A stretch of DNA of 64,000 nt from Urophycis tenuis (taxonomy: Eukaryota; Chordata; Actinopteri; Gadiformes; Phycidae), in NCBI GenBank assembly GCA_036785325.1, contig JAXIVH010000386.1, positions 1-64,000 on the forward strand. The letters run 5' to 3'. Shown here one piece after another: positions 52,001 to 63,183 of this stretch. The notes under the pieces are model-generated. The model was given only the letters and a program-made list of their open reading frames with translations, did not search any database and was not told the DNA's origin. The position numbers were made by a program, and so were the translations under genes. Numbering within the stretch: the first letter of the stretch is position 1; each line of letters begins with the position of its first letter.

Positions 52001-53464
52001 CAGGAGGGGAACAATAGCATCAGATAACTAAGATAGCGCTAGGTTAAGGTTTAGCTTTGTTTGTTTTTGGCATGACAGTGTAATCCAGCCAACAATTAAA
52101 TCGAACGCAACTGGACATAAGTTCGTAAGACATCAGTCTGACTAACCTGATGCGTTACGAACTGACGAAGCCGCTTGGATAAGAGGCGAAACGTCTTCAC
52201 ACACAAATCTAAGTCCAGTTGCGTTCGATTTAATTGTTGGCCGGATTAAACATGACCTGGATGAATGAGAACATTCATAGAATTGGCCTGACAGTGTGTT
52301 CCTTCTCGGGGAAGTCATTTGAATTGCGAAGAATCCTTTCCAACATGGCGTCCTCCCGTGTCAATTGTTTTATAGCCACGGCGTAGATACAGTCTATGGT
52401 AGATACTAGTTCCCAATCAGTCACGTGAACGCTGTAGTCCGCCAACACGTGGCCGTGCTAAGTACGCCACGCTTTAAATAACAGATTAATTAATTAAAAA
52501 AAAAACAAGACTCCATACTCAAAATGATAAAGTTCGTAAGCATGGAACCCTTTGTTTAAACGCCCATTTAAAACACCACAGGACCGCTCATTGAGATGGA
52601 CGAACATGAATCATCCTGGGCTGGTTTCAAAATGTTGCACTCATCTCGAAGACATCTTTTAATCGACGCGTTCAAACTTTCCCGGTGTCCATGTTGAAAC
52701 CAGCACACAATAACGACGACAGTGTATTTGTTGACCTTACCCAGAAGAGAAAATTGAAGACAAACATTATGTACTTGATGCACTGCATTCCTGACATCGT
52801 GTCGGTTGAAACGGTTCAACACGTAGAGTCGAAAAGTTGAATAATTACACAAAGATCCCCTCGATGCGAGCACGAAAACGCAAGCAGTCCAGCTTCTTCC
52901 GTGCGGGCGGGAATGTGTTAATAAAGATAAGTACAACGAGCGACAGGTTTCCCTTCCACACTGGGCCACACCTTACCGTCGCTCACCTGTGTTTAACTAC
53001 TAGGGGGCGGGGCTAAACAGAGCTCGCTCGTCACCTGAGCGAAACTCGCCACTCCTTTGTTTTTGCACCACAATAGCAGTGGAGAAACCATAGACATCTG
53101 ATAGATGATGGTGTCTATGGGAGAAACAGCCCCATTTCTTCAGATCTGTTTTTGATGGTCATGCAAATTAATGGTTCGATTGAATGGAATGGAAGAGACA
53201 GCATTTCACTACATAACTGATAATCTCTCTGCACAACTGGTCTGACATAAAATCCGACATGCTACATTCTTGTGTATGCTATTACCTCTTAATGTATGCC
53301 TGGATGTATGTACATTTATGTATATTTATAGGTTTATATTTTTTTAGGTTTATATTACATATTTATATATTCTAACACTCTACTCTGTCTGTCTCTTCTT
53401 TTTTTTTCCCCCTGGAGTATTGTAACAAATGCAATTTCCCTCAGGGATTATTAAAGTATGTCTA

Positions 53465-53513
<49 letters not shown>

Positions 53514-53544
53514 GAGCTAGAGGAAGAAAAACGAACACACGCAG

Positions 53545-53634
<90 letters not shown>

Positions 53635-54627
53635 TGTCTGGGAGTAACACATACGAACTTCTCCTTTATGGACAGAAATCGCTCTCTTTCTCTCTGTATC
53701 ACTCGACCGCTCATATTCTGTCTTTATCTTCACAACATTGTCCCTCTGCTGATGATATAGACAGGTGGGCAAAGGCTGGTTAGAAAAAGATATGGAAAAG
53801 GAACCAAATATGTGGGCAAGTGGCGCCTTAATGCACGGGCTTACCTGGGCTTCAGCCCGGGCCTCGGCCAATCAGGGGCCTCTTAAAAAATATATATATA
53901 TTTTAAAAAAAAGATGATAAACGTCGGTATTCGCGGTGTCATTACTCTGCTCTACAGCGGCATGTAATAACGCTAACAAAAATAAATTCACATTTATTTT
54001 TGTTTTAGCCAAGATACAATATGCAAGCTATGTACGGTTCAATTATGCAAGTTGGTGTGGGCTATTTGACTATATCGCTGTTGAGAAATTGATGCGCGAT
54101 TGGCGGGCGGATGGGCGCGGGGGGGGGGGGGGGGTCCTATTAAGGCACCCCTGCATGATGTTGAGTCAGGCAGCCTTTCGGAAAATGATAGCAAACTATC
54201 TAATTAACTCTCTGGGGCTCGTGAATTCGTGACGTCACAATGTGATATCGCGACGTTACATCGATATTTTTCGCTTCCAAATCTGATGCATAGAAACACT
54301 GGAATGTTATTGATAGTAGTGTTTTGGTCATTGATTAGCAATCCATCGAGAAATTATGTGTTAATACGGGGAGACATTGTTGTGTTGGAAGCTGCCACAG
54401 CGTTTCTCATGCGAGACGTGACGAAACAAAGTTTTGCTTTGCGATTTAGAGATAACTAAGTGGTAAGTGATAACTAGGTGTCACAAAATATTCCCAACAA
54501 CAAATCCCTTGATGCATTCTGATTTAGCATCTTCACATTGACTAATCGATGCACTTACCCAGAATACGAAATTGAAGATGAAAAGTAGGTATTTCACGCA
54601 TAACTCTCCACCGGTTAGGGCACTCAT
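44244..54627 (-). CDS. cd9: CD9-type tetraspanin
   Basis: Four-pass membrane protein that organises integrin and immunoglobulin-superfamily partners, with roles in adhesion, exosomes and gamete fusion (family knowledge). Exons from 5': 54627-54559, 48381-48279, 46166-46069, 45887-45813, 45703-45602, 44998-44909, 44777-44694, 44309-44244; 687 nt, 228 residues, the same length as human CD9. Exon 1 is only 23 codons (MSALTGGE then CVKYLLFIFNF) and splices in phase 0 to LAGTGVLAVGLWLRFD. TM1 is about 13-33, TM2 56-77 (GALMMVVGFLGCCGA), TM3 86-110, large loop 111-194 with CCG (152-154), DICPKK and SCP, TM4 195-220, tail CCAIKKSRDFV. Which teleost paralogue it is cannot be told here. The exon 45887-45813 donor is GTGCGG, a weak but legal site. 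The frame is intact throughout. Confidence 0.94.
45098..45205. repeat. 16-bp minisatellite in cd9 intron
   Basis: About seven units of CAGTGGCCACTCAACC grading into TAGTGGCCAATTGACC. Confidence 0.8.
45981..46058. repeat. (GT)n microsatellite beside a cd9 donor
   Basis: Pure GT, 78 bp, starting 10 bases past the cd9 donor at 46068. Confidence 0.95.
46268..46548 (-). mobile_element. composite tRNA-type SINE upstream of a cd9 exon
   Basis: CTCTACCCACTGAGCCACCG and GATCGCACCGCCGACCC are the inverted A and B boxes. The body contains TTTTGACCCATCCTATGG and AGCAGTGGGGCTGC, also found in decayed form near 31110-31160. It lies in cd9 intron 2, about 100 bases upstream of the exon at 46166-46069. Confidence 0.6.
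48640..48845. repeat. second copy of the 40055-40320 repeat
   Basis: Carries GAAATTATGCTCGG, then CATGTTGCGCTCA, then GTTCGGACAAAAAAAAAAAA, AAGCTTGATGCCTGTCGGGC and TTACTGTTCTGT, in the same order as the first copy. Confidence 0.5.
50583..50853 (+). repeat. dispersed repeat, copy 3 (cd9 intron 1)
   Basis: Colinear with copy 2 from GGCACTTTATAATTGCTCTT through GAAACTTGTTCAGGTGACTT to AAGTCGCTTTGGATATAAGC. It is 5'-truncated relative to copy 2. Confidence 0.65.
51174..51634. mobile_element. MITE-like element in cd9 intron 1
   Basis: AAGGCTGGTTTATGCTTC near the left end and GGAAGCATAAATTAAACATA... CCCAGCCTT at the right are interrupted inverted repeats. The interior is rich in ACGC/GCGT motifs. 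No reading frame of note. Family and target duplication are not certain. Confidence 0.5.
52081..52248. repeat. 168-bp foldback with 36-bp terminal inverted repeats in cd9 intron 1
   Basis: Bases 52081-52116 and 52213-52248 are reverse complements with one mismatch. Inside, TTCGTAA..CATCAG and CTGATG..TTACGAA form a second, nested hairpin near 52121-52167. The segment CTGACGAAGCCGCTTGG... GGCGAAACGTC resembles a sequence common after Penelope-like retroelement ORFs in fish, by memory. Confidence 0.65.
53461..53633. repeat. (TCTG)n and (CA)n microsatellites in cd9 intron 1
   Basis: Thirteen or so TCTG units at 53461-53512, then a short spacer and pure CA at 53546-53633. Confidence 0.9.
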
Positions 54628-55525
54628 TCTTGAAAATATGTTATATGTCTATCTTTGGCTTCAGAATTGCAAAAGAAAGCGTGTCTCCGTCCTTTGGCTG
54701 TATGCGCAGTGCAGTGTCTCTAGCAGCGGAGTGGGCAGCCGAGACGCGCTCTCAGAAGAAGACAATGTGGCTATGTTGTGGTCTCTCTTGGGCCAACACA
54801 CGGTAATAACGACGCCCGGCCTCCTCCCACTGATCATATGGTAACAGCGTCAGCTAAAAGAAGGGGTAATAGCCTATTACCCCTTCTTTTATTCGTCACT
54901 GATTAGTGGGCTAGCCTTTAGCTAGATAGGGTAGATATGCCGTGACATGTATACTTTTTGAGATTGATAGATTTGAGATTCCCCATCAATACACACCGCA
55001 GCCTCCCCTCTCCCCACTGGAGGGGAGAGGGGGAAGGGGGTCCTTGAGGACTGGGTTAGGAACCACTGACCTAGTGCACCTTATCACAAACGTCAATGCA
55101 GACGATTATAAAAAGGACCCAGGCAAAGGAAGAATGGTATTGTGCATTAGAATTAAGCAATACATTCCACTTAACTTTTTATTCAGGAAATGTACTTTCT
55201 AGTGCCTCAATTATTATTCATTTTTCGTATATCGTGCTAACATTTCCCATCAGTCATTCTGTGCTTGGGGAAATTGAGCGCATTCTAATTTAGCAGCATC
55301 TCCAAAGGTCAGGCTGCACGAAGCCTTTTAACGGATACACCAACTGGGGAGTGCATTGAAATACTTCTACTGATGCACAAACCTGTTGCATCTCTGAAAT
55401 GTACCTTATTTCAAGCACCTCAAATGAAAAATTAGGTGCCTTTCTTGAAACGTTCTTGCAAACTAAGTTGATTAGTTACCACCATATCAACAACAACAAT
55501 ATCATAATATCATAATACATCAATA

Positions 55526-55665
55526 ATGAGGGGCGGCAGTAGCTCAGTGGGTAGAGCGGGTCGATCCCCTTGATCCCCCCCCACATCCAACTGTCCGCAT
55601 GTCGAACCCCACAAATGTACTGATTGTAAGTCACTTTGGACAAAAGTTGCTGAATGCCCCCCCCC
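55526..55665 (+). mobile_element. tRNA-derived SINE with internal deletion
   Basis: GGCAGTAGCTCAGTGGGTAG followed at once by GGGTCGATCCCC shows loss of about 25 bases between the A and B boxes relative to the copy at 5812. The tail TTGTAAGTCACTTTGGACAA is retained. Confidence 0.65.
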
Positions 55666-56098
55666 CTTTTTTTAATTTTTTTATAATAATCAAGGATTAG
55701 TTGCAATCTTTCTTTTCTGATACACGTATGTGACGGATCACAGCTGTCATTTGGTTTAAGTACAGGTTTGAACAGAACAGCCAAACACAAAAGGAAAACA
55801 TGGGTAGTGCAGTTCTCTCTCTCTCTTTCTCCCCCCCACTCTCTCTGTCTCTCTCTTTCTCTCTCTTTCCTTCTTTGACTCTTGTCTTTCCCTTTTGTCC
55901 TGGCCCATCTTGTCTGTCTGCCTGTCAGTCTGCCTATCTGTTTGCCTCTGTCTGTCCATCTCCCTGTAGAAGGCGTTGAGGGTGATCAACATGGCCTGGG
56001 GAAAATGTGACCGATTGGGATTCGGTCCGTCTTGTTTTCTGTGTTGGTTCAAAACAAAGATGTCACTGTGACTGTGTCAGCCCACTGCTGTTGTTTGC

Positions 56099-56684
<586 letters not shown>

Positions 56685-56754
56685 TGAGTGAACTGGGAAT
56701 TGTTCGCGGTAGGTCAGATGGCTCAACGGAGGAGGAAGTTGAGATATCACATTC

Positions 56755-57662
56755 CAGGGGCGGAGTGGGGCACTCAAAGCCACCGGGAGAATTCTGACCG
56801 GCCGAGCCCACCACCGGCCCACCACCAGCCCTCCACCGGCCCAACCCCCCCCCCCCGCCCCGTTTTCCTCACATATTAACAACACGAACTACATTTATGT
56901 CACTTTAAAATACAAAATCTATTTTTTTAATCTAGATGAAGAAGACCCAGATTATGTCATGTTTCGGAATAAATCTGTTATTTTTTAGCATTTAGCTGCA
57001 TCCCTCTCCAGCATCCGCTTCTTCTTTATTCTGTCCTTTTCAGCACCTCCTTTCTCCTTTCTCTTCTTGCCGTCCATGATGCCACAACAAGCAAGCAATA
57101 ACCACGTAATCTTTTTACTGTCAAAAATATTTCGCTCGAACTTGCTCGCTTTCTCTGTCTGACGTATCTTTAGGGTCATTAGACGTGGGGCCGTTCATAT
57201 ATCCCCCTACATTTCCGAAAATAGACTTGACCTGCAATCTGTTTTTCAATCCCAGGAGTCTTTGCTCCATTCTACGTTAATTCAAGAACAAGCAAAAGAA
57301 ATGAAACTGCATTTCTGCAGTTTCAGTTTCACTTCTTCGTTTTTTTATTATCGCCTGAATAATTAATTAAATTAAGAGAGGCTACACAAAAATGAGTAGA
57401 TTGTGTAGGGTAACCATGAGTGAGATATAGAGAGTAAGCAAGTGGTATAAATTTTGATTGAACATTGGGTATAGGCCTATTTGATGGTATACCCTTAGAG
57501 ATTTTCGCCGAGGATAGAGCCCAGAAGTAAAATACTATTAGATAATGCGTAGGGCCGGCTAAACGGCCACTCACGTTAAACGTGGGCTGGTCCACCTGAC
57601 CTCACTGGCCGGCCGGCCGACCGGGAAAACTCCCGATCGTCCCGATGGCCACTCCGCCCCTG
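56755..57662. mobile_element. probable non-autonomous hAT-like element
   Basis: CAGGGGCGGAGTGG at 56755 is mirrored by CCACTCCGCCCCTG ending at 57662, a 14-bp perfect terminal inverted repeat. GC-rich CCGGCC-type runs sit just inside both ends. The bases flanking the ends do not form a matching 8-bp duplication, so ends or age are uncertain. No transposase is recognisable. Confidence 0.6.
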
Positions 57663-57904
57663 GTTCGCCCTCGACACCCAATCGCAGTCTAAAGTCACGA
57701 CATGCTTTTAAAATACAACATTTGCTGATCTTTTCAATAAAAATCCCTGGTTGAACGAGACTGCCATCTCCAGGTCAGTATACACGTTTTTGTTGTTGGT
57801 TTGTCAAAAGTGCAGAACACAAAATTATATCAAATAAATTTATCGTTATAAGACCGTAAAGGACTACATCCCAAAAGTAAACGACCACTGAACTCACTCA
57901 GGAT

Positions 57905-58925
57905 CAGGGGCGGGCAGGCCATAGGGAGGTTCGGGAGGATTCCGTCTGTTCCAGGCCGGCCTGTGGTCGTAGCTTTTTTTTTTTTTTTTTTAATGTAAAA
58001 TCCATCCGCGATTGACCGCAGCAGCCTGCCCCCGCAGCCGCGGGTAGCAGGGGGTACCCCCTTGGTACACTAAGAGAAAGGGGGCTTCCATCTGAATCAC
58101 TCCAACAGCTCAGTAAGTGCCTCCTTAGGTGTGATGACAGAGCCACACCTGGACGGCTGAAGGCTGAGCTCTATCGTCTTGCCAGCCACTGGGAGAGACT
58201 TAAGTAGCCCCATTTGGAGTCATACACCGGACTGCACTGCAGAAGAGACAGACAATGAGGAAAACATGGAGCTGAAAAACTGCAGCTGTACCTCATGTAA
58301 AAAACTGTGCAATTTGTGTTTATCACTGATCTCCAAATGCAACCTCTTGACTGATGCCTATCATGTCATTGGACTGAGCTATACGTTCCTGCTGACACTG
58401 TCTTTCAGTCAAGTGGCCTGTGAGAGAACTTTCTCTACACTCAAGTTTGTGAAGAACAGGCTGAGGAGCACACTGACACAGGAGCATCTTGAGGCATTCA
58501 TGCTAATGTCAACAGAGAAAGAGACCCTGATGACTTTAGACAATGATGCAGTCATAGACAGAGTTGCAGAGAGCAGTGTATTGCTCAAACGCTTGCTGAT
58601 GAAGTAAGTTGCAGAAGGTTAACATCAAAACAGGTCAGAAAGGTCCTCACACCGTTTAGATGATAAGGAGAGGAGGAAAGGAAGGAGGAAGAGAAGGAGA
58701 GGCAGGAGGAGGTGCTAGAGGAGGAGCTAGAAGGAGGAAGAAGAGTAATAGGAAGAAATGGAGGAAGAAGAAGTGGAGGAGAAGGAGGAAGAGGAGGATC
58801 AAATAGGGAGAGGAGGAAGAAGATGAAGAGGAGGAGAAGCGGGAGGGATAGAAAGAGGAGAAAAGGAGCAGCAGCAGTTTGTATATACAGTAGATTGAAG
58901 AAATACCTTTTCTCACACACACACA

Positions 58926-59016
<91 letters not shown>

Positions 59017-59148
59017 GTTTTGTTTGTTGAAAATAAAGTATTTGTGTTTAAATTAAATTACGGTTCTACTTGTGTCCTTCATGCGATCGGATAAAAGGCC
59101 TCTCCTAACCAAGCTCCCGGGCTGAATTTCAACCCCAGCCCACCCCTG
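57905..59148 (+). mobile_element. hAT-superfamily DNA transposon, internally deleted, with intact target duplication
   Basis: Left end CAGGGGCGGGCAGGCC and right end GGGCTG...CCCAGCCCACCCCTG are imperfect terminal inverted repeats. They are flanked by a perfect 8-bp direct repeat CTCAGGAT at 57897-57904 and 59149-59156, the target duplication size of hAT elements. Inside is the 3' part of a transposase gene (58150-58607), a purine-rich GGA tract and a (CA)n tract of about 95 bp. At 1244 bp it is too short to encode a full transposase. Confidence 0.85.
58150..58607 (+). pseudogene. hAT transposase C-terminal fragment
   Basis: The open frame ending at 58607 contains VACERTFSTLKFVKNRLRS and LTQEHLEAFMLMSTEKE, the classic hAT C-terminal dimerisation segment, preceded by a Cys-rich stretch (CSCTSCKKLCNLCL). 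The first in-frame ATG is at 58266. Just upstream, in a different frame, LKAELYRLASHWERLK ends at a TAG, which fits the residues normally preceding this domain. The gene is therefore both truncated and frame-disrupted. Confidence 0.8.
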
Positions 59149-59799
59149 CTCAGGATACGTCACCCTGATTGTTGTTCTTCTTATCTTCGTAGTGACCTAA
59201 CATCGACCTCTGAATCCTATTATTGCACAAGAGACGATATATACAACCAGACTTGTCAGTGGATCATTCCCTGTTGAATTTTTTTAATTTTTATTTTGAT
59301 TGATAAATGCCTTCTTTGTAGTTTCAATACACTCATCCATTCCTGTTCCTGCCATATTCCAACATCGCAAGTTACGTGGCAGCGACGATCCTGCGATGAC
59401 TCTGTGTTTAAATAGGGTTACAATTATTGGCACGATGAACGATCATGCCTGTCATACCGAGAAGACTTTTAGAGTAAAGACGTTGGTTTCAATCGTGCCA
59501 TACGTATTAGGTAATGTATGTGGTATTTTCATACAATCGGGGCTAGGAGGCGCCAAACATCAAGATACGACGCTGTACTTGTTGCATGGCGGTCCTTTTT
59601 TGCGTCAATACTTCTCGGGTCAAATAACCAATCGATACAGGAAATAATTTGCATATATAATAGGCCTACCTCTACAGATACAATGCAATGCACATAAGAT
59701 AATATACTATATCATTGAGTAATCCATAGGCTATATATAATAACAGGCCTGCTATATGTCACGCTAGTTTATACCCCAAAAAAGCCACTTCGCCACTGA

Positions 59800-59862
<63 letters not shown>

Positions 59863-59935
59863 CGTTTTTTGCTGTTATCTGCTTTACGCGCCGCAAATAG
59901 TCCTAATGGCCTCGGATTTACCAAGGAGTGACGGG

Positions 59936-59964
59936 CCAATCAGAGCTCTGTTTAACTAGCCAAT
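59936..59964 (+). promoter_or_regulatory. paired CCAAT boxes upstream of C12orf56
   Basis: CCAATCAG at 59936 and CCAATAGG at 59960, 24 bases apart, lie about 240-265 bases before the preferred ATG (130-155 before the alternative). The local sequence becomes CpG-richer toward the start. Promoter role is inferred. Confidence 0.35.
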
Positions 59965-60199
59965 AGGGTTCTCCCTGCGCCCGGGACAGCGGGGTGGTGG
60001 TAGCGCAACTTGGAGAGGCGTTTTGGTACATCGCGCTAATTGGAGAGCGCGCCGACCGCGCGTATCTCACAGTGACAAAACATTGAAACCCATGTCTGTC
60101 TGTTTCCGGGACGCACTGGACCACATCGCGGACCAACTCATTCTCGAATTGCTTGATGCCAGTGAAAGCGGCAGGTGCGCCCCCACGCAGGCGCACAGC

Positions 60200-62155
60200 A
60201 TGGCACGCGTGGGCTCCGCGGACGCGCTCTGCAGAAGGAACAGCAAACTCGACTCCTTCCTGAAGAGGAACACGGAGCGAGGCGTGTACGAGCGGATCCG
60301 GGCCTACGAGCCGTGCGTGGTGATCTCCGAGGAGGTGACCAAGGTGTACATGCACGTCATCCTGAGCGACGAGTGCGTGTACCTGGCGCAGTACCCGCCG
60401 CGCACCGTCACGGCGGTCCTCAGTTTCAGCCAAATCAGGGAAATTGCGCTGGTGAGTGTGAGTTCTCAACTCATGTTCTGGGTCTCGGTTGGCTGCTTAG
60501 AACTACTACATGCACACTTGGAAGAGTTTTGACTTGCAGCCATCCCTCGTTTTTTGATAATCAGATTATAGGCCTTACTAATACAGTATATATAGATGAC
60601 AGCAACCCATTCACATTGTAAATCTAGTAGCAATTACTCATTTTTCTGCCTTTAATTTCCCTATCTCACATAGGATATCAAGGTGTCACATCAGAAAGTA
60701 CATGACACCATGAATTCAAATAGATTAAAACTTTGAATAACAGTAAGAACAACAATATGTGTACATTCAGTGGCGAATCAGACCCTTTTTGGGGGGTGGG
60801 CTCAAGCCCACCCAAAAAGTGCCCTAGCCCAGCCTATCGTTTCGTACTCAAATCTGATATTCTACCCTCTAGACCAGACGTTCAATAAATGTGACGCGCC
60901 GGCATGTGGGTTCATGCAGTTTTGCGCAAGTTTAAAATGTTTCCGCGAAACTTGTCAGCTGTGATCAAATGCCAATACGTGGTGGCTTCATTGATTAGCC
61001 CACCCAAAAGTCAGAAGATAGAAACGTGCCTGTGTACATTTAATATCATTTCACATTATAAGTATTTTCTTTACGTTGGAAACTTCCCCATGTTTCTATG
61101 GCTAAACACATGTTGCGTGTTTAGCCATAGAAACTCTACAGAGACCCTTTCTGTCCTGGTGAAGCCCAATCGAGGAAGCACATTGATCAGATGAGACAAA
61201 GGGAAGTCGTGTTTTATCTCTACCACCTGTACACCTGCTAAAATGCATCGCAGTTATCCTGCAAACCAGCATTTTCTCACAACCCTCATACTAAGTCATG
61301 GCAATTCCGCCCTCAAAACCCAGACGGCTTTAAGCGTAAGAACCAAGCAAAGGCGTTCATGTAACATTTAAGTGGAGATTTACTGTTGATCAAGCTTAGG
61401 CACTAGCACTCGACCGGTTTTAACGTAGGCCTTTAAGGTGTTTATCACTTCCAATAGAAAACACTGCGCCTCCTAACATACAGGTATCGACAGCGATTAA
61501 GGGATGTCTGTCACCGAAGTTATCTCACGTGGGTGTTTTTTTTTTTACCTTAAATTCAACGACGTTGAATAACGTTAGTATTCATACCACACTATTTGTT
61601 TAGTTCTCCAGAGGATCAGTTTTAGATCTGAGTAGGATCTCCATCTCATTATGTATACATGTATATTTGTAGACACCATATTCTGATAGTGAGGAGATTG
61701 TTGTTGATGCCGAAGAACAAGAAGTGCCAGGGACTTTCTATAGTTGAAGCTGAAGTTGTTTATTGGTCTCGTACGAGGAGAAGCAGAGGATTTCATCAAG
61801 CAAGAGATTTTTGCGTGAATCTTCCTCAGTTCCTTCTGCCTGCTCCCGGAAACACAGTGTATTACATACAAGTCTCAAACCGGAACAGCATGACAGGAGT
61901 GTCCCATTCTGATTGGCTTATAATGTATTACTAAGCAGATTTGACATGACGTAGGTGTATTCTTCAATCACTTTATGTTATGTCTCCAAGTTCCAGAGAG
62001 TCAGACTTAAAGTCGCCAAGAGGAATACAATCTTCACTATGTCCTTTTTCCGAATGTCAGATCAACCTAACCGTACCATTGCTAATTAATATTTTTCCTA
62101 ACATATTCTATCCGAAGATTTGAAATGAATAGACTGAGGAAAGAAAGTTGGTTCC

Positions 62156-62187
<32 letters not shown>

Positions 62188-62729
62188 ACCCTCCAAGCCA
62201 TTATGTACTTAACCAACATGAATATCGAAACACATGCTGGCGAACGTCAACCGTGACTTTTAAAGCTGCACGGGGCCAATTAACCTTGAGCTCGTTATGT
62301 CACCTATCGCAAAGAGATTACAACCAGTCAGTCTAAGCCTGTCTCCTCTGTCAGGAACACTGCGCTGTTACTATTAGTGCTGTAGATGAACCACTTGACC
62401 CCAGGTTGACCCCCAAGGGTTTACAATAAACCCTCTGATGTAGTCTAAGTGAGCTGCATTACGGCAACCCCTCCGATCATCGACGGTCCAACTTTTTCCC
62501 TTGAGGACGCCATTCTCCGTGTCCTTCCACTTGCAGATCAACGATCTACCAGACTTCCTGAGTGGAAGGACAGGGAGTACTCCCAGCATGTCCGGGTGCT
62601 CTATTCCACCACTAAGCCTGCGGGGAACAGAGGGAAGTGGTCGAGGAAGGGAAAGAAGGCGGGACTTCCTGTCCGAAGTCTTCCCTCTCGCAGGAACCTG
62701 CCGCTCCTGCTCCCCGCACGGCCTAGAGG
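60200..62729 (+). CDS. C12orf56: C12orf56-type protein, first two coding exons (partial gene)
   Basis: No biochemical role is known to me. Exon 1 is 60200-60451: MARVGSADALC, RRNSKLDSFLKRN, YERIRAYEPCVVISEE, VILSDECVYLAQYPPRTV, ending CTG|GTGAGT. Exon 2 starts at 62537 after TTGCAG with INDLPDFLSG, then continues KDREYSQHVRVLYSTTKP in another frame, so one base is missing near 62561-62570. The exon 2 end is uncertain; 62729 (G|GTGAAT) is a candidate donor. The pattern RRNSxLDxFL, RAYEPC, VYLxxxPP, DxPxFLS and DREISQHIR matches my memory of human C12orf56, which lies near GNS and TBC1D30 at 12q14. The start at 60200 is preferred because the human protein begins close to RRNS; an in-frame ATG at 60092 would add 36 residues. 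Remaining exons lie past the N gap. Confidence 0.75.
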
Positions 62730-62759
62730 GTGAATGTTGCTCTTTAACCCTCCTTCTCT

Positions 62760-62983
62760 CGGTGTCTGTCTGTCTGTCTGTCTGTCTCGCTCTCTCTCTC
62801 TCTCTCTCCCTCTCCCTCGCTCTCTGTGTCTCTCTCTCCCCCTCTCCTCCTCGCTCTCTATGTCTCTCTCCCTCCTTCTCCCTCGCTCTCCATGTCTCTC
62901 TCTCCTTTTCCCTACGTCTCTCCCTCTCCTACTCCCTCTTTCGCTTGCCGTCTCTGTCTCTCTCTCCTTCTCCCTCACTCTCT
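62760..62983. repeat. (TCTG)n / CT-rich simple sequence running into the gap
   Basis: TCTGTCTG units followed by CTCTCTC, CCCTCGC and related pyrimidine-rich units up to the first N. On the far side of the gap the sequence is purine-rich (GAGAGA), so the gap hides a change of strand bias. Confidence 0.9.
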
Positions 62984-63183
62984 NNNNNNNNNNNNNNNNN
63001 NNNNNNNNNNNNNNNNNNNNNNNNNNNNNNNNNNNNNNNNNNNNNNNNNNNNNNNNNNNNNNNNNNNNNNNNNNNNNNNNNNNNNNNNNNNNNNNNNNNN
63101 NNNNNNNNNNNNNNNNNNNNNNNNNNNNNNNNNNNNNNNNNNNNNNNNNNNNNNNNNNNNNNNNNNNNNNNNNNNNNNNNNNN
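62984..63183. other. assembly gap (200 N)
   Basis: A run of exactly 200 N, likely a fixed-size placeholder, located in simple sequence downstream of C12orf56 exon 2. True length is unknown and coding exons could be affected if any lie within it. Confidence 0.99.

Noticed and set aside
52568..52969. 133-codon minus-strand frame in cd9 intron 1
   Set aside because: It has no ATG at its 5' end (first codon GTG), no recognisable motif, and it is not needed for the complete 228-residue cd9 product.
53817..54152. Possible hAT-like element with GGCGCCTTAAT / ATTAAGGCACC ends in cd9 intron 1
   Set aside because: The inverted match is only about 11 bases with a mismatch and no target duplication was found; kept only as a weak suspicion.
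59300..59647. 115-codon plus-strand frame upstream of C12orf56
   Set aside because: It begins with TTG, resembles no family I know and lies next to transposon sequence. It could be a chance frame.
60774..61010. Possible hAT left end CAGTGGCGAATC in C12orf56 intron 1
   Set aside because: No matching right end or 8-bp duplication could be found nearby.
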